The notes below the pieces were generated by a model that ran no database searches, was not told the DNA's origin, and worked only from the letters and a program-made list of their open reading frames with translations. The translations under genes and the position numbers were made by a program. Below, piece after piece: positions 1 to 7,309 of a stretch of 13,203 bases of DNA. The stretch's first letter is position 1. Each line of letters starts with the position of its first letter. This DNA comes from Oscillospiraceae bacterium (GTDB taxonomy: Bacteria; Bacillota; Clostridia; Oscillospirales; Oscillospiraceae): assembly GCA_016302405.1 (NCBI GenBank), contig JAEDNR010000053.1, positions 1 to 13,203 of the forward strand. The letters are read 5' to 3'.

Positions 1-13
1 AGGGATTCCTTAA

Positions 14-41
14 TTGTCAATTGTTCATTGTCAATTGTCAA
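14..41. repeat. Four 7-bp tandem repeats (TTGTCAA)
   Basis: Three exact copies of TTGTCAA (14-20, 28-34, 35-41) and one variant, TTGTTCA (21-27), lie head to tail in a very AT-rich stretch, which stands out against the GC-rich genes. The run sits about 90 bases beyond the 3' end of the GT8 gene. Function is unknown; a dispersed intergenic repeat is one possibility. No gene is visible in 1-133. Confidence 0.75.
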
Positions 42-133
42 TTAAATTCCAATTTCCCGTGCTGTTGGCAGCACATAATACAAAACAGCTCTATTTTATC
101 ACAATCTCCGAAAATCTGCCACTGCGAAAGCGT

Positions 134-946
134 CTAAGGTGCCTCCTGGGGGACGATCTCGTGATAGAAAACATCCAGCACCCCGGAATAGCCGGGCAGC
201 CAGGGCTTGTTTTTCCCCAGGTAGTGGATCACCACACTGTTTTTCCGCACCCAGTCCACATCCCGTTTTTCGTGCCTGGGATTGGCGTTATAGGCGTTCA
301 GGGTCCGATCGCTCAGGTTGTAGAGCATGGTATCCAGAAGCTTCACCCGGTCCCCGTAGAGCGCCGTAAGAATATCCTGATCCGGCAGCATCAGGGCATA
401 CCGCTTTTCCGCCGCGTAATTCCGGATGGCATCCATGTCCAGCGTCTGCCGGAGGGGAGGCAGATTCATCATCATGACTCCGGTGTTAATGTAGGGTACG
501 GGGCTGTCGGGGTCCAGGCCCAGGCGCACCCGGTTCAGCTTCGTGACCACATCGTTCGTGTGGGTGCAGGCCATAAAGAGGTTTCCTTCAAAGCTGCTTT
601 CATACAGGGGAACCAGAGAGTTGATGATGATTATGTCCACATCCAGATACAGGATCCGGTCAAGCGACCGCGGCAGCAGCAGGGGTGCGGCCAGCCGGTA
701 GTAAATCTGCTGGGGATACCGGTCCGTCTCCGGGAAGTCGGCGAAGAGGCTCTCCGGCACCGCCGTAAAATGGCAGGTGACCCCCTCCGGCGCACCGGCG
801 CGGACCGCGCCCATGTCCTCCCCGGTCAGGTCGGAGTGGAGGATATAGGCGTGATAGCTTTCCGCCCCGCCCCGCAAGGCAATGGAACGCAGGCAGTTTA
901 ACAGATGGGGAATAAAATGACGGTCGATCGCGAATAAAAGATTCAT
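134..946 (-). CDS. Glycosyltransferase family 8 (galactosyl/glucosyltransferase-like)
   Basis: A 270-residue cytosolic glycosyltransferase of the GT8 (LgtC/general stress protein A-like) type. Such enzymes move a sugar from a UDP-sugar to a surface glycan or lipid acceptor. The sequence opens with the usual NLLFAIDRHFIPHL strand-helix. The metal-binding DVD motif is at residues 102-104 in RILYLDVDIIIINSL, NTGVMMMNL at 154-162, LPDQD at 187-191, and the late HYLGKNKPW at 241-249, which matches the conserved GT8 H-x-x-G-x-x-KPW block. The ATG at 946 has GGAAG about eight bases upstream, and the first residues match the family start. It stands alone on the minus strand, divergent from the LCP gene. 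I see no clear promoter or strong terminator. Donor and acceptor cannot be read from sequence; a role in a surface polymer is inferred from the neighbours. Confidence 0.88.
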   Translation of the reverse strand: MNLLFAIDRHFIPHLLNCLRSIALRGGAESYHAYILHSDLTGEDMGAVRAGAPEGVTCHFTAVPESLFADFPETDRYPQQIYYRLAAPLLLPRSLDRILYLDVDIIIINSLVPLYESSFEGNLFMACTHTNDVVTKLNRVRLGLDPDSPVPYINTGVMMMNLPPLRQTLDMDAIRNYAAEKRYALMLPDQDILTALYGDRVKLLDTMLYNLSDRTLNAYNANPRHEKRDVDWVRKNSVVIHYLGKNKPWLPGYSGVLDVFYHEIVPQEAP

Positions 947-1031
947 ATGTCATCTTCCAGATAATAAATTTGGGGCATACCCTGGTATTGGCGGAAAACC
1001 CATTCTCTGCCAGTTATTTTACAAAGGCTTT

Positions 1032-1069
1032 TTCAATTCATCTTCAACCGAAGTTCAACTTTTGTTGAA
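1032..1069. promoter_or_regulatory. 11-bp-phased TTCAA repeats, possible operator
   Basis: TTCAAT at 1032-1037, TTCAAC at 1043-1048 and TTCAAC at 1054-1059 are spaced exactly 11 bp apart, one helical turn. They are followed by the inverted copy GTTGAA at 1064-1069, which forms a small hairpin with the third repeat. Direct repeats with one-turn spacing are typical of OmpR/PhoB-type response-regulator sites. The block lies about 95 bp upstream of the LCP promoter -35 and about 85 bp upstream of the divergent GT8 start, so it could serve either gene. This is a suggestion from pattern only. Confidence 0.35.
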
Positions 1070-1163
1070 AATTCCCGGGCATGCAGGCGGCTGGGTCCTC
1101 AATAAGGTGACATTCCAAAGAGGCATGTTCCTTTTATGGAAAAAAACTTCAAGAATTCTTCTG

Positions 1164-1193
1164 TTGACAAACGGAAACCCTCCGTGCTATGAT
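1164..1193 (+). promoter_or_regulatory. Sigma-A promoter of the LCP gene
   Basis: TTGACA (-35, 1164-1169) and TATGAT (-10, 1188-1193) are separated by 18 bases, with a TGC extended -10 directly before the hexamer. Transcription should start near 1200, leaving a leader of about 40 bases before the ATG at 1242. The promoter lies inside the open frame that extends upstream to 1062, which argues against any start before 1242. Confidence 0.75.
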
Positions 1194-1241
1194 ACATTGG
1201 ATAATAACTACACAAGTATGAATGCTGGAGGATATATACAA

Positions 1242-2378
1242 ATGAAAGGACATTATCAAAAGCCGAATACCTGGAACTGGAAAAAAACAGTACTGGTTGT
1301 ATTGGCGGTGATCATCGGCCTGCTGGCTGCCCTGATTGTCGGCGTGGTGATCTACTATAATTCCATGCTGAACAAGATGAACCAGGTGAAGGTTCCCACC
1401 ATCGAGTATACCGAGGAAGCCACCGAGGCTACCCAGGCGCCCACCGAAACCTCCGAGACGACGGAAACCACCGAGGCCACTACGGAGGCTACGGAGCCCC
1501 ATATTCCCTCCAGCGCGGACTATATCAATTTCCTGGTGGTGGGCCAGGCGGCCCGGGAAGGAGAGCCGGAGTTCTTTGCCGACACCATGCTCCTGTTTAC
1601 CCTGAATACCTATGAAAAGACCCTGACCCAGACCTCCATTCTCCGGGATTCCTTTGTGCAGTATCCCAACTACACGGACACCAACGGCAAGGCCCATCAC
1701 GGCGGAAGGATCAAGCTGACCACCATCTACCACATGGGTTATCTGTGCACCAATACCAAGGCGGACGCCATGGGCCTGATGAACCTGACCCTGTACAAGA
1801 ACTTCGGCATTGAGGTGGACCACAACTTTGAGATCGATTTCGATGGCTTTGTGGACATCATCAATATGCTGGGCGGCGTGGATATTGAGCTGACCCAGGC
1901 CGAGGCGGACTACCTCAACAAATATATCACATATGAGGAATGTATTCCCGATAAGTATGAAGTGAAGGAGGGCATGAACCACCTGGAGGGCTATGCCGCC
2001 CTGACCTATGCCCGTCTGCGGAAAGCGGAAGGCGACAACGAGAGCGACATCAAGCGCACCAGCCGCCAGCAGAAAATGGTTTCCATTCTTCTGGAGAAGA
2101 TCCGGGGCCTGAGCCTTCCCGAGCTGCAGAATCTGGCAAATAAGGTTCTGCCCCTCATCACCACCAGCATGGACAACGCGCAGATCACGGAGTATCTTCT
2201 GAACTACCTGCCCATGCTGCCGGAGCTGAAGCTCCAGTCCGGCGGAACCTGCCCCGCGGAGTCCTGGGGCGACCTGGTGGACATTTACGGCGACGGCATG
2301 CAGCACAGCGTCCTGCGCTTTGACGAAAACGCCACCAAGAAAGCCATGCGGGCCATCACCGAGGGCGAAGTGGAGTAA
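1242..2378 (+). CDS. LytR-CpsA-Psr (LCP) family cell-wall polymer ligase
   Basis: A 378-residue membrane-anchored LCP protein. Family members transfer undecaprenyl-phosphate-linked polymers (teichoic acids, capsules) onto peptidoglycan at the outer face of the membrane. A short cytosolic head (1-15) is followed by one transmembrane helix (about 16-38). Next comes a Thr/Glu-rich stalk (about 53-86, repeated TETTEA-like units), then the LCP domain (about 94-300). Visible hallmarks are ADTMLL at 113-118 with the conserved Asp-Thr, SILRD at 132-136, FDGFVDIINMLGGVDIEL at 200-217, and the closing YARLRKAEGDNESDIKRTSR at 256-275 with the conserved arginines. The ATG at 1242 is chosen because GGAGGA (1227-1232) lies nine bases upstream and the promoter lies just before it. 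The gene is single, convergent with the lic operon. The polymer it handles may be the product of the neighbouring TagF-like system (inference). Confidence 0.92.
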   Translation: MKGHYQKPNTWNWKKTVLVVLAVIIGLLAALIVGVVIYYNSMLNKMNQVKVPTIEYTEEATEATQAPTETSETTETTEATTEATEPHIPSSADYINFLVVGQAAREGEPEFFADTMLLFTLNTYEKTLTQTSILRDSFVQYPNYTDTNGKAHHGGRIKLTTIYHMGYLCTNTKADAMGLMNLTLYKNFGIEVDHNFEIDFDGFVDIINMLGGVDIELTQAEADYLNKYITYEECIPDKYEVKEGMNHLEGYAALTYARLRKAEGDNESDIKRTSRQQKMVSILLEKIRGLSLPELQNLANKVLPLITTSMDNAQITEYLLNYLPMLPELKLQSGGTCPAESWGDLVDIYGDGMQHSVLRFDENATKKAMRAITEGEVE

Positions 2379-2391
2379 AAATGATAAAATA

Positions 2392-2428
2392 CCTGCCCCT
2401 TTGCCTTGCGGCAAGGGGGCTGGTTTTT
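2392..2428. terminator. Bidirectional rho-independent terminator, LCP gene and lic operon
   Basis: The stem CCTGCCCCTTTGCC (2392-2405), loop TTGC and right arm GGCAAGGGGGCTGG (2410-2423) pair at 13 of 14 positions with one G-U, followed by TTTTT at 2424-2428. On the minus strand the same hairpin is followed by a T-rich stretch (TATTTTATCATTTTT), so it can also stop transcripts from licB, which ends at 2439. The stem sequence is almost the same as that at 10112-10153. Confidence 0.85.
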
Positions 2429-2438
2429 GTATCAGTCT

Positions 2439-3383
2439 TTATTTGCGTCTGCTGAGGATCTCCTTGAAGTCCGCCGCGGCGAAAATTCCGCACACCAGCA
2501 CCACTACAGCGCACAGCACGGTCATCGGGGTCAGAACACTGGTATCTCTCAGAAGCAGTACCGTGAATACCATCGCCCAGGCAGAGTATGTAACGTTCAG
2601 CGCCATGGCCTTGGAAGCGCCGATCTGGGCGATTGCCTTATAGTAGAACAGATAGGACGCGGTGGCAAACAGCGCCGCCAGAGCAATGACAGGCAGCAGC
2701 CACCCGGTACCGGCAGTGAACAGACTTGCCGTGAAGCCCCAGCCCTTCAGCACCGGCAGCAGCACAATACCATAGAACAGGGCGGAGGTAGTCTGCCGAA
2801 TCTGCAGGGCGTATTCGTCGGTAACCTCCGGGTCTTTCAGGCACTTTGCCAGGATCACCGCCTCAATGCCCCAGCCGAAAGCGCACATGAGCGCGCCCAG
2901 CAGGCCCAGCCAGAAATTCCGGATGTCCAGATTGGGAGAATAGCTCAGGCCATACACGCCCAGAAGCGTAAAGATCAGGAAGATCCACTGATACCACTTC
3001 ATCTTTTCTTTCAGGAAAATATAGGCAAGGATGCTGCCAACAGCGGGGAAGATGGCACTGGCTACCGCGCCGATGGAAGCGCCCATGTAATTGACCGCCA
3101 TCACATAGCCGGTCATGCCGATGGGGCCGCCGATGACAGCGGCTGCCGCCACCCATTTGCCGCTTTTGGTTTTGAACGCTTTCCAAACGCCGCCCAGATT
3201 CCCTTTCATTCCGTTGTAGCAGCATGCCCAGACAGCGGAGCAGGCATCATGCAGGAATGTGCTGACAAAGGGAGCCAGGAACACCGCCTGCTGTGTGGAC
3301 AGAAATGGGGTCATGCCCAGGGCAATGCCCAGAATCACGGTTTCCAGGGCCCAGGTAATACCCGCAATAATACCGGCAATCAT
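2439..3383 (-). CDS. licB: LicB-like choline permease (DMT/EamA family)
   Basis: A 314-residue polytopic membrane protein with about ten hydrophobic helices arranged as two EamA repeats. It is the likely uptake system for choline (or a related amino alcohol) that feeds the kinase encoded just upstream. LicB-type blocks are visible: GGPIGM at 85-90, GASIGAVASAIFPA at 101-114, FLKEK at 123-127, FGWGIEAVI at 169-177, IRQTTS at 195-200 and LNVTYSAW at 262-269. The order and wording of these blocks agree with pneumococcal LicB as I remember it. The ATG at 3383 follows GGAGG by eight bases, and the gene starts three bases after the kinase stop, so translation is probably coupled. It is the last gene of the licC-licA-licB operon. 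A generic metabolite exporter of the DMT family is the alternative, but the context favours choline import. Confidence 0.82.
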   Translation of the reverse strand: MIAGIIAGITWALETVILGIALGMTPFLSTQQAVFLAPFVSTFLHDACSAVWACCYNGMKGNLGGVWKAFKTKSGKWVAAAAVIGGPIGMTGYVMAVNYMGASIGAVASAIFPAVGSILAYIFLKEKMKWYQWIFLIFTLLGVYGLSYSPNLDIRNFWLGLLGALMCAFGWGIEAVILAKCLKDPEVTDEYALQIRQTTSALFYGIVLLPVLKGWGFTASLFTAGTGWLLPVIALAALFATASYLFYYKAIAQIGASKAMALNVTYSAWAMVFTVLLLRDTSVLTPMTVLCAVVVLVCGIFAAADFKEILSRRK

Positions 3384-3386
3384 AGC

Positions 3387-4295
3387 TTATCCCTCCTTAA
3401 TGTCCAGAAAGGCCTGAATATTGGCTTTGAGCCTGGCGTAGCGTTCCTGGGCCCAGTCTTCCATGCTCTGACCGTCGTAGGGCACTCTCGCCTTGGCCCA
3501 GAGGGTCCACAGGTAGTCCACATAGATCTTGCTTGCCAGAAAATGCTTTCTGTCCCGGGTGCCCGGCTCCCGGCTCAGATATTTTGTCAGCAGCAGTCCG
3601 TCCTGCTCCGGTCCAAACCCCGCTTCAATAGACACATCCGCCAGATCCCACATGCCGTCGTTCATGCCGGCGTACTCCCAGTCGATCAGGTACATCCGTC
3701 CGTTGCCCTCCACCCAGTTCTCACAGAGCGGATCGTTATGGCAGGGAACCTTCCGGATCCGCTCGGAGGCATCCACCTCCGTCTTGATTGCCATGACCTG
3801 CCGCTTTGTTTCCGGATAGTCCGCAAACATGGCGACCCGCATGTCCCGGATGATCTTTTCGTAACCGGCAGCCATGTCAAAGACCTCAAAGGGGACACCG
3901 GTATCCTCGCCGCAGCCGTGCATGATTCTGAAAATCTCCGCCACCTGTTCAATATGCCGCTCCTGGGCCAGCAGCTCCGCGGACATGGTGACGGCATTGG
4001 GAATATACTCCGTTACCTTTGCGCCGTCCTTGCCAAAGTAGAGCATATTGGCATCCACCCCCAGACGGCAGGCAAGCCGGGTACTGACCATCTCATCGCT
4101 GCGGACGATCAGCTCCTCCGTCCCCTCCCCAGGAATCCGGACCACATACTCCTTTCCGTTTTCCAGAACTACATGATAGGTGTGGTTGGTCAGTCCGCCC
4201 ATCCTTTCAATGCTTTTGTAGTCCCCCACGCCCAGCACATCCAGCAGCAGCCGGGAAACCTTTTGAAGATCCTCCGCTACAATCTCTTTTGCCAT
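3387..4295 (-). CDS. licA: Choline kinase family protein (LicA-like)
   Basis: A 302-residue cytosolic phosphotransferase of the aminoglycoside phosphotransferase/choline kinase fold, expected to make phosphocholine from choline and ATP. The N-lobe shows the GGLTNHTYHV loop (33-42) and EYVVRIPGEGTEE (49-61). The catalytic Brenner-type motif CHNDPLCENW is at 185-194 (Asp188 as the likely base, Asn193). The metal-binding choline-kinase signature IDWEYAGMNDGMWDLAD is at 204-220. The start could be TTG at 4301, overlapping the licC stop. ATG at 4295 is preferred because GGAGG lies eight bases upstream. It is the middle gene of the operon, two bases after the licC stop and three before licB. Ethanolamine or another amino alcohol remains possible as substrate. 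Confidence 0.88.
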   Translation of the reverse strand: MAKEIVAEDLQKVSRLLLDVLGVGDYKSIERMGGLTNHTYHVVLENGKEYVVRIPGEGTEELIVRSDEMVSTRLACRLGVDANMLYFGKDGAKVTEYIPNAVTMSAELLAQERHIEQVAEIFRIMHGCGEDTGVPFEVFDMAAGYEKIIRDMRVAMFADYPETKRQVMAIKTEVDASERIRKVPCHNDPLCENWVEGNGRMYLIDWEYAGMNDGMWDLADVSIEAGFGPEQDGLLLTKYLSREPGTRDRKHFLASKIYVDYLWTLWAKARVPYDGQSMEDWAQERYARLKANIQAFLDIKEG

Positions 4296-4297
4296 AA

Positions 4298-5170
4298 TCA
4301 AAGCCTCCGTATTTCTCCTGTTTCATAGGGATATTCATAGGTGTCTCTTCCCACCCGGAACCGCATACCAGCCGCGGCGTTGCTGCCGGTCTTGTAGGCG
4401 GTCACCTCTACAATGTCCTCCTGGCCGCAGCGCAGCCGCTCCGCCACCTCCGCCAGGATCCGGGAACGGGTATTGCGGATGTAGTTGCTGTCAAACGCCC
4501 GCAGCTCGTCCAGGGTATCAAATTCAAAAATCGTATCCGCCGGATATTTCCGGATCTTCATTTTCAGCACATCCAGATGGGCCATATAGATGGACTCCCA
4601 AAGCAGATCCGCCGTCTCCGGAAGATCATAGGTTTTTTCCAGGATCTCCAGGAACTTCCGGCTGAAAGCTTCGTTCCAGAAGGTATGTCCCAGCATGACC
4701 CATGCGTCCCGGCCGCCGATTTGAACGCTGTTTATGTAGCCGTCCGCGCCCTCAGTCATGCACCATTCCTTGGTTTCACCCTGGACATAGACGGCGGCAT
4801 AGTAGGCATCGTCCACCTCCGACGCAAAGGGATTCACGGAAAAATAGTTGTCGGAGGAACAGATATAGGTATTGCGCAGAAAAGATCTTGCCGCATAAAT
4901 GCTGGCATTGTTGTTCCGGGTGAGATAGTCGTTGTTCTCCACAATCTCAACGCCGAATTGATCCCGCAGGTATAGAAACTGCTCTTTCTGATAGCCTGTT
5001 ACGACCACAATCTGACGGATCCCGGCCTCCCGGAGCTGCCGGATCTGCCGCTCGATGAGCACTTCCCCTCTTACCTCAATCAAAGCCTTGGGCCGTTCGT
5101 AGGACAGGGGTGCGAAACGGCTGGCCGTGCCCGCCGCCATAATCACCGCATTGTCAACCTGATAGCACAT
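4298..5170 (-). CDS. licC: LicC-like nucleotidyltransferase (CTP:phosphocholine cytidylyltransferase)
   Basis: A 290-residue cytosolic sugar-nucleotidyltransferase-fold protein, expected to form CDP-choline from phosphocholine and CTP. The nucleotide-binding signature VIMAAGTASRFAPL (9-22) and PKAL (27-30, Lys28) are at the N-terminus. SSDNYF at 105-110 carries the metal-binding Asp, and the LicC-like FEFDTLDELRAFDSNY block is at 215-230. LicC proteins usually end near here (about 230 residues); a further 60 residues follow that resemble the N-lobe of the choline kinase next door. An in-frame ATG at 5254 exists but falls in the -35 box of the promoter. ATG at 5170 has GGGAGG five bases upstream and is chosen. 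First gene of the lic operon; its TGA (4298-4300) is two bases before the licA ATG. Confidence 0.85.
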   Translation of the reverse strand: MCYQVDNAVIMAAGTASRFAPLSYERPKALIEVRGEVLIERQIRQLREAGIRQIVVVTGYQKEQFLYLRDQFGVEIVENNDYLTRNNNASIYAARSFLRNTYICSSDNYFSVNPFASEVDDAYYAAVYVQGETKEWCMTEGADGYINSVQIGGRDAWVMLGHTFWNEAFSRKFLEILEKTYDLPETADLLWESIYMAHLDVLKMKIRKYPADTIFEFDTLDELRAFDSNYIRNTRSRILAEVAERLRCGQEDIVEVTAYKTGSNAAAGMRFRVGRDTYEYPYETGEIRRL

Positions 5171-5230
5171 GGTATCCTCCCTAACCGCGAAAAATGTCCT
5201 CTGAGGGCTTCCTTTTGCTTCCTGATTGTT

Positions 5231-5259
5231 ATCATACACGCGAAAGGCACGCAAATCAA
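5231..5259 (-). promoter_or_regulatory. licC: Sigma-A promoter of the licCAB operon
   Basis: On the minus strand TTGATT (5259 to 5254) and TATGAT (5236 to 5231) are 17 bases apart, predicting a start near 5224 and a leader of about 55 bases. The position rules out a licC start at 5254. It faces away from the plus-strand promoter at 5312-5340; the two -35 boxes are identical. Confidence 0.7.
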
Positions 5260-5311
5260 CCCTTTTTTACCGATATTTCTTAATTTTGTGGAAACTGCTG
5301 CTGGTGCAGTC

Positions 5312-5340
5312 TTGATTTCAGAAAACCCCCATGCTATAAT
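5312..5340 (+). promoter_or_regulatory. Sigma-A promoter of the CPBP/TagF-like/YidC-sulfatase operon
   Basis: TTGATT (5312-5317) and a perfect TATAAT (5335-5340) are separated by 17 bases, with TGC before the -10 (extended -10). Transcription should begin near 5347, about 60 bases before the first ATG at 5410. The operon probably runs from here to the terminator at 10112-10155. Confidence 0.75.
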
Positions 5341-5409
5341 GACCTGTAGCTTTCATCAGAAAAACCACAATATCCCCTTTCAGCGGGAAAATTCGGGGAG
5401 AAACGGAAA

Positions 5410-6060
5410 ATGCCTTTTTTGTGGGTTGCCGGGTACGGCCTCAGCTATCTGCTCTTCAGCCACCTGGCACAGGTCACGTCCCAGTGGGTACTGTCTCTGG
5501 CTATGCTGGCGTACATCTGCGCGCTGACCGGCTGGATCTTCCACACCGGGCAGCACCGCGCCCTGGGCCTCTGCCCGCCCCGGCGGATGCCCGGGAAAGA
5601 ATACGGCGTGTTTGCCCTGCTTCTGCTGCTGCCGGTATGCAACCTGCTGGCAGCCGGAGCCTTTGCTCCCCGGCTTCCGGCGGCGGTCCTCATGCTGGCT
5701 GTCTGCGCCGCCGAGGAAATCTTCTTCCGGGGCTTTCTCCTGCGCTTCCTGATGCAATACGGAACCCGTTCCGCAATCATAATCAGCAGCCTGGCGTTCG
5801 CTCTTTTTCACTGGGTCAATCTTCTGGGCGGCAGCGGCTTTTCCTACACGCTGGCCCAGGTTTTCTGCGCTTTTGCCGTGGGGATCTGCTATGGCGCCGT
5901 TACGGTCCGGTTTGGAAGCCTGATTCCCTGCTTTCTTGCCCATTTCCTCACCAATGTCACCGCTGCCCCCGCTTCCGCCGGAACCGCGCCCTGGCTCTGG
6001 CTCTGCATTGCCGCCTGCGGCGGCTTCGGAATCTGTCTGTGCAAAAACGTCACAAAATAA
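5410..6060 (+). CDS. CPBP family intramembrane glutamic/metal-dependent protease
   Basis: A 216-residue protein with about six to seven hydrophobic segments, of the CPBP (CAAX protease and bacteriocin-processing/Abi) family. All three family motifs are present: EEIFFRG at 102-108 (Glu102, Glu103, Arg107), FALFH at 130-134 (His134), and HFLTN at 178-182 (His178, Asn182), so it is probably active. In Firmicutes these proteins process prenylated or peptide substrates or act in immunity; the substrate here is unknown. The start ATG at 5410 follows GGGGAG by nine bases. It is first in an operon with the TagF-like gene, whose ribosome binding site overlaps this gene's stop codon. Its place beside polymer genes hints at a role in regulating or maturing that membrane system, which is inference only. 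Confidence 0.85.
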   Translation: MPFLWVAGYGLSYLLFSHLAQVTSQWVLSLAMLAYICALTGWIFHTGQHRALGLCPPRRMPGKEYGVFALLLLLPVCNLLAAGAFAPRLPAAVLMLAVCAAEEIFFRGFLLRFLMQYGTRSAIIISSLAFALFHWVNLLGGSGFSYTLAQVFCAFAVGICYGAVTVRFGSLIPCFLAHFLTNVTAAPASAGTAPWLWLCIAACGGFGICLCKNVTK

Positions 6061-6072
6061 GGAGCGCACAAT

Positions 6073-7308
6073 ATGACACTGTACATCGATCCCGGTACGG
6101 GAAGCATGCTTTTTACGATTCTGATCGGCGTCATCGGCGCGGGGCTTTATTCCCTGCGGATGCTGCTGATTAAGCTCCGCTTCCGGCTGACCGGCGGAAA
6201 AGCGGAGACCGGGACAAAGAAGATTCCCTTCGTCATTTTCTCCGACGACAAACGGTACTGGAACGTTTTCGAGCCGATCTGCCGGGAAATGGACCGGCGG
6301 GGCAGGGACATCGTCTATCTGACCGCGTCGGAGGATGATCCCGCCCTGAAATGTACCTACCCTCATGTAAAGGCCGAGGCCATCGGGCCGGGGAACAAGG
6401 CCTTTACCCGGCTGAATTTCCTGAACGCCGCCATTGTCCTTTCCACCACCCCCGGCCTGGAGGTCTATCAGTGGAAGCGGGCAAAGGACGTGCGGTTCTA
6501 TGTCCATATCCCCCACGCCGCCAGCGACATCACCCTGTACCGGATGTTCGGCCTGGATTATTACGACGCGGTGCTCCTGTCCGGGGCGTATCAGGCCCGG
6601 GACCTCCGGGCGCTGGAAAAGCTGCGGGGACTTCCCGAAAAAGAGCTTGTCACCGTGGGCATCCCCTATATGGACGAGATGGCCGCCCGGCTCCGGCGGT
6701 CCGGCCCCGCCCCGGAGCATCCCAGGACAGTGCTCCTTGCCCCCTCCTGGGGTAAGAGCGCCGCGCTCAGCGTCTACGGCGGCAGGATCATCGAGGTGCT
6801 GCTGAAAACCGGCTATCATGTGATCGTCCGGCCCCATCCCCAGTCCTTCAAGTCCGAAACGGAAATGATGGAAAAGCTGATGAAGGCCTATCCGGAATCC
6901 GGGCAGCTGGAGTGGAACCGGGACACCGACAATTTTGAGGTGCTCCGCCGTTCCGACATTCTGATCTCGGACTTTTCCGGCGTCATTTTCGACTTTACAC
7001 TGATCTACGATAAGCCCGTTATTTATACCGATCCCCAGTTCGATGTCGGCCTTTATGATGCCTGGTGGCTGAAAAAGCCCCTGTGGACCGCCTCCGCCCT
7101 GCCCCGGCTGGGCTGTCAGCTGACACCGGAGAATATGGAGAACCTGAAAGAGCTGATCGACACCTGTCTGACAGATCCCCGGTTTGCCGAGGGACGCCGT
7201 CAGGTAAAAGCGGAAACCTGGGAGCATCCGGACGAGGGCGCACGGCGCACCGTGGACTACCTGCTGGAAAAATACGCGCAGCTCACTGCCGGGGAAGAGG
7301 ATGCATAA
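6073..7308 (+). CDS. CDP-glycerol glycerophosphotransferase family protein (TagF-like), membrane-anchored
   Basis: A 411-residue protein with the C-terminal GT-B-like domain of TagF/TarL enzymes, which add glycerol-phosphate or ribitol-phosphate units from CDP-polyol to a teichoic-acid chain at the inner membrane face. An N-terminal hydrophobic module YIDPGTGSMLF plus helix (about 4-34) replaces the long N-terminal part of classic TagF. Visible motifs are HIPH at 145-148, GIPYMDEM at 196-203, LLAPSWGKS at 221-229, VRPHP at 252-256 (the family's catalytic RPHP histidine), and SDFSGVIFDFTLIYDKPVIY at 299-318 for CDP-polyol binding. AAGGAG at 6059-6064, eight bases before the ATG, decides the start. 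Middle gene of the operon; the next ATG begins one base after this stop. Whether the substrate is CDP-glycerol, or CDP-choline from the lic operon, cannot be read directly. Confidence 0.85.
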   Translation: MTLYIDPGTGSMLFTILIGVIGAGLYSLRMLLIKLRFRLTGGKAETGTKKIPFVIFSDDKRYWNVFEPICREMDRRGRDIVYLTASEDDPALKCTYPHVKAEAIGPGNKAFTRLNFLNAAIVLSTTPGLEVYQWKRAKDVRFYVHIPHAASDITLYRMFGLDYYDAVLLSGAYQARDLRALEKLRGLPEKELVTVGIPYMDEMAARLRRSGPAPEHPRTVLLAPSWGKSAALSVYGGRIIEVLLKTGYHVIVRPHPQSFKSETEMMEKLMKAYPESGQLEWNRDTDNFEVLRRSDILISDFSGVIFDFTLIYDKPVIYTDPQFDVGLYDAWWLKKPLWTASALPRLGCQLTPENMENLKELIDTCLTDPRFAEGRRQVKAETWEHPDEGARRTVDYLLEKYAQLTAGEEDA

Positions 7309-7309
7309 T

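Noticed and set aside
59..74. Hairpin GTGCTG-TTGG-CAGCAC downstream of GT8
   Set aside because: Only six base pairs and no T-run after it in the minus-strand direction, so I do not call it a terminator.
14..901. 295-codon plus-strand open frame opposite GT8
   Set aside because: Begins in the tandem repeat and runs antisense to a gene with DVD, NTG and HYLGKNKPW motifs; no domain seen.
947..1163. Promoter for GT8 on the minus strand
   Set aside because: TAAAAT-like and TTGAA-like hexamers occur but none are 16-18 bases apart, so I could not support a specific promoter.
1062..1241. N-terminal extension of the LCP frame to 1062
   Set aside because: It contains the sigma-A promoter, lacks a ribosome binding site, and precedes a well-placed GGAGGA and ATG at 1242.
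1149..2414. 421-codon minus-strand open frame opposite the LCP gene
   Set aside because: The LCP motifs, promoter, ribosome binding site and terminator all belong to the plus strand; the antisense frame has no recognisable domain.
2406..4328. 640-codon plus-strand open frame across licB and licA
   Set aside because: Antisense to the convincing lic genes. It starts inside the terminator, has no domain and an unlikely composition.
5171..5254. 28-codon N-terminal extension of LicC
   Set aside because: It covers the -10 box and its ATG falls in the -35 box, upstream of the predicted transcript start; GGGAGG fits the ATG at 5170.
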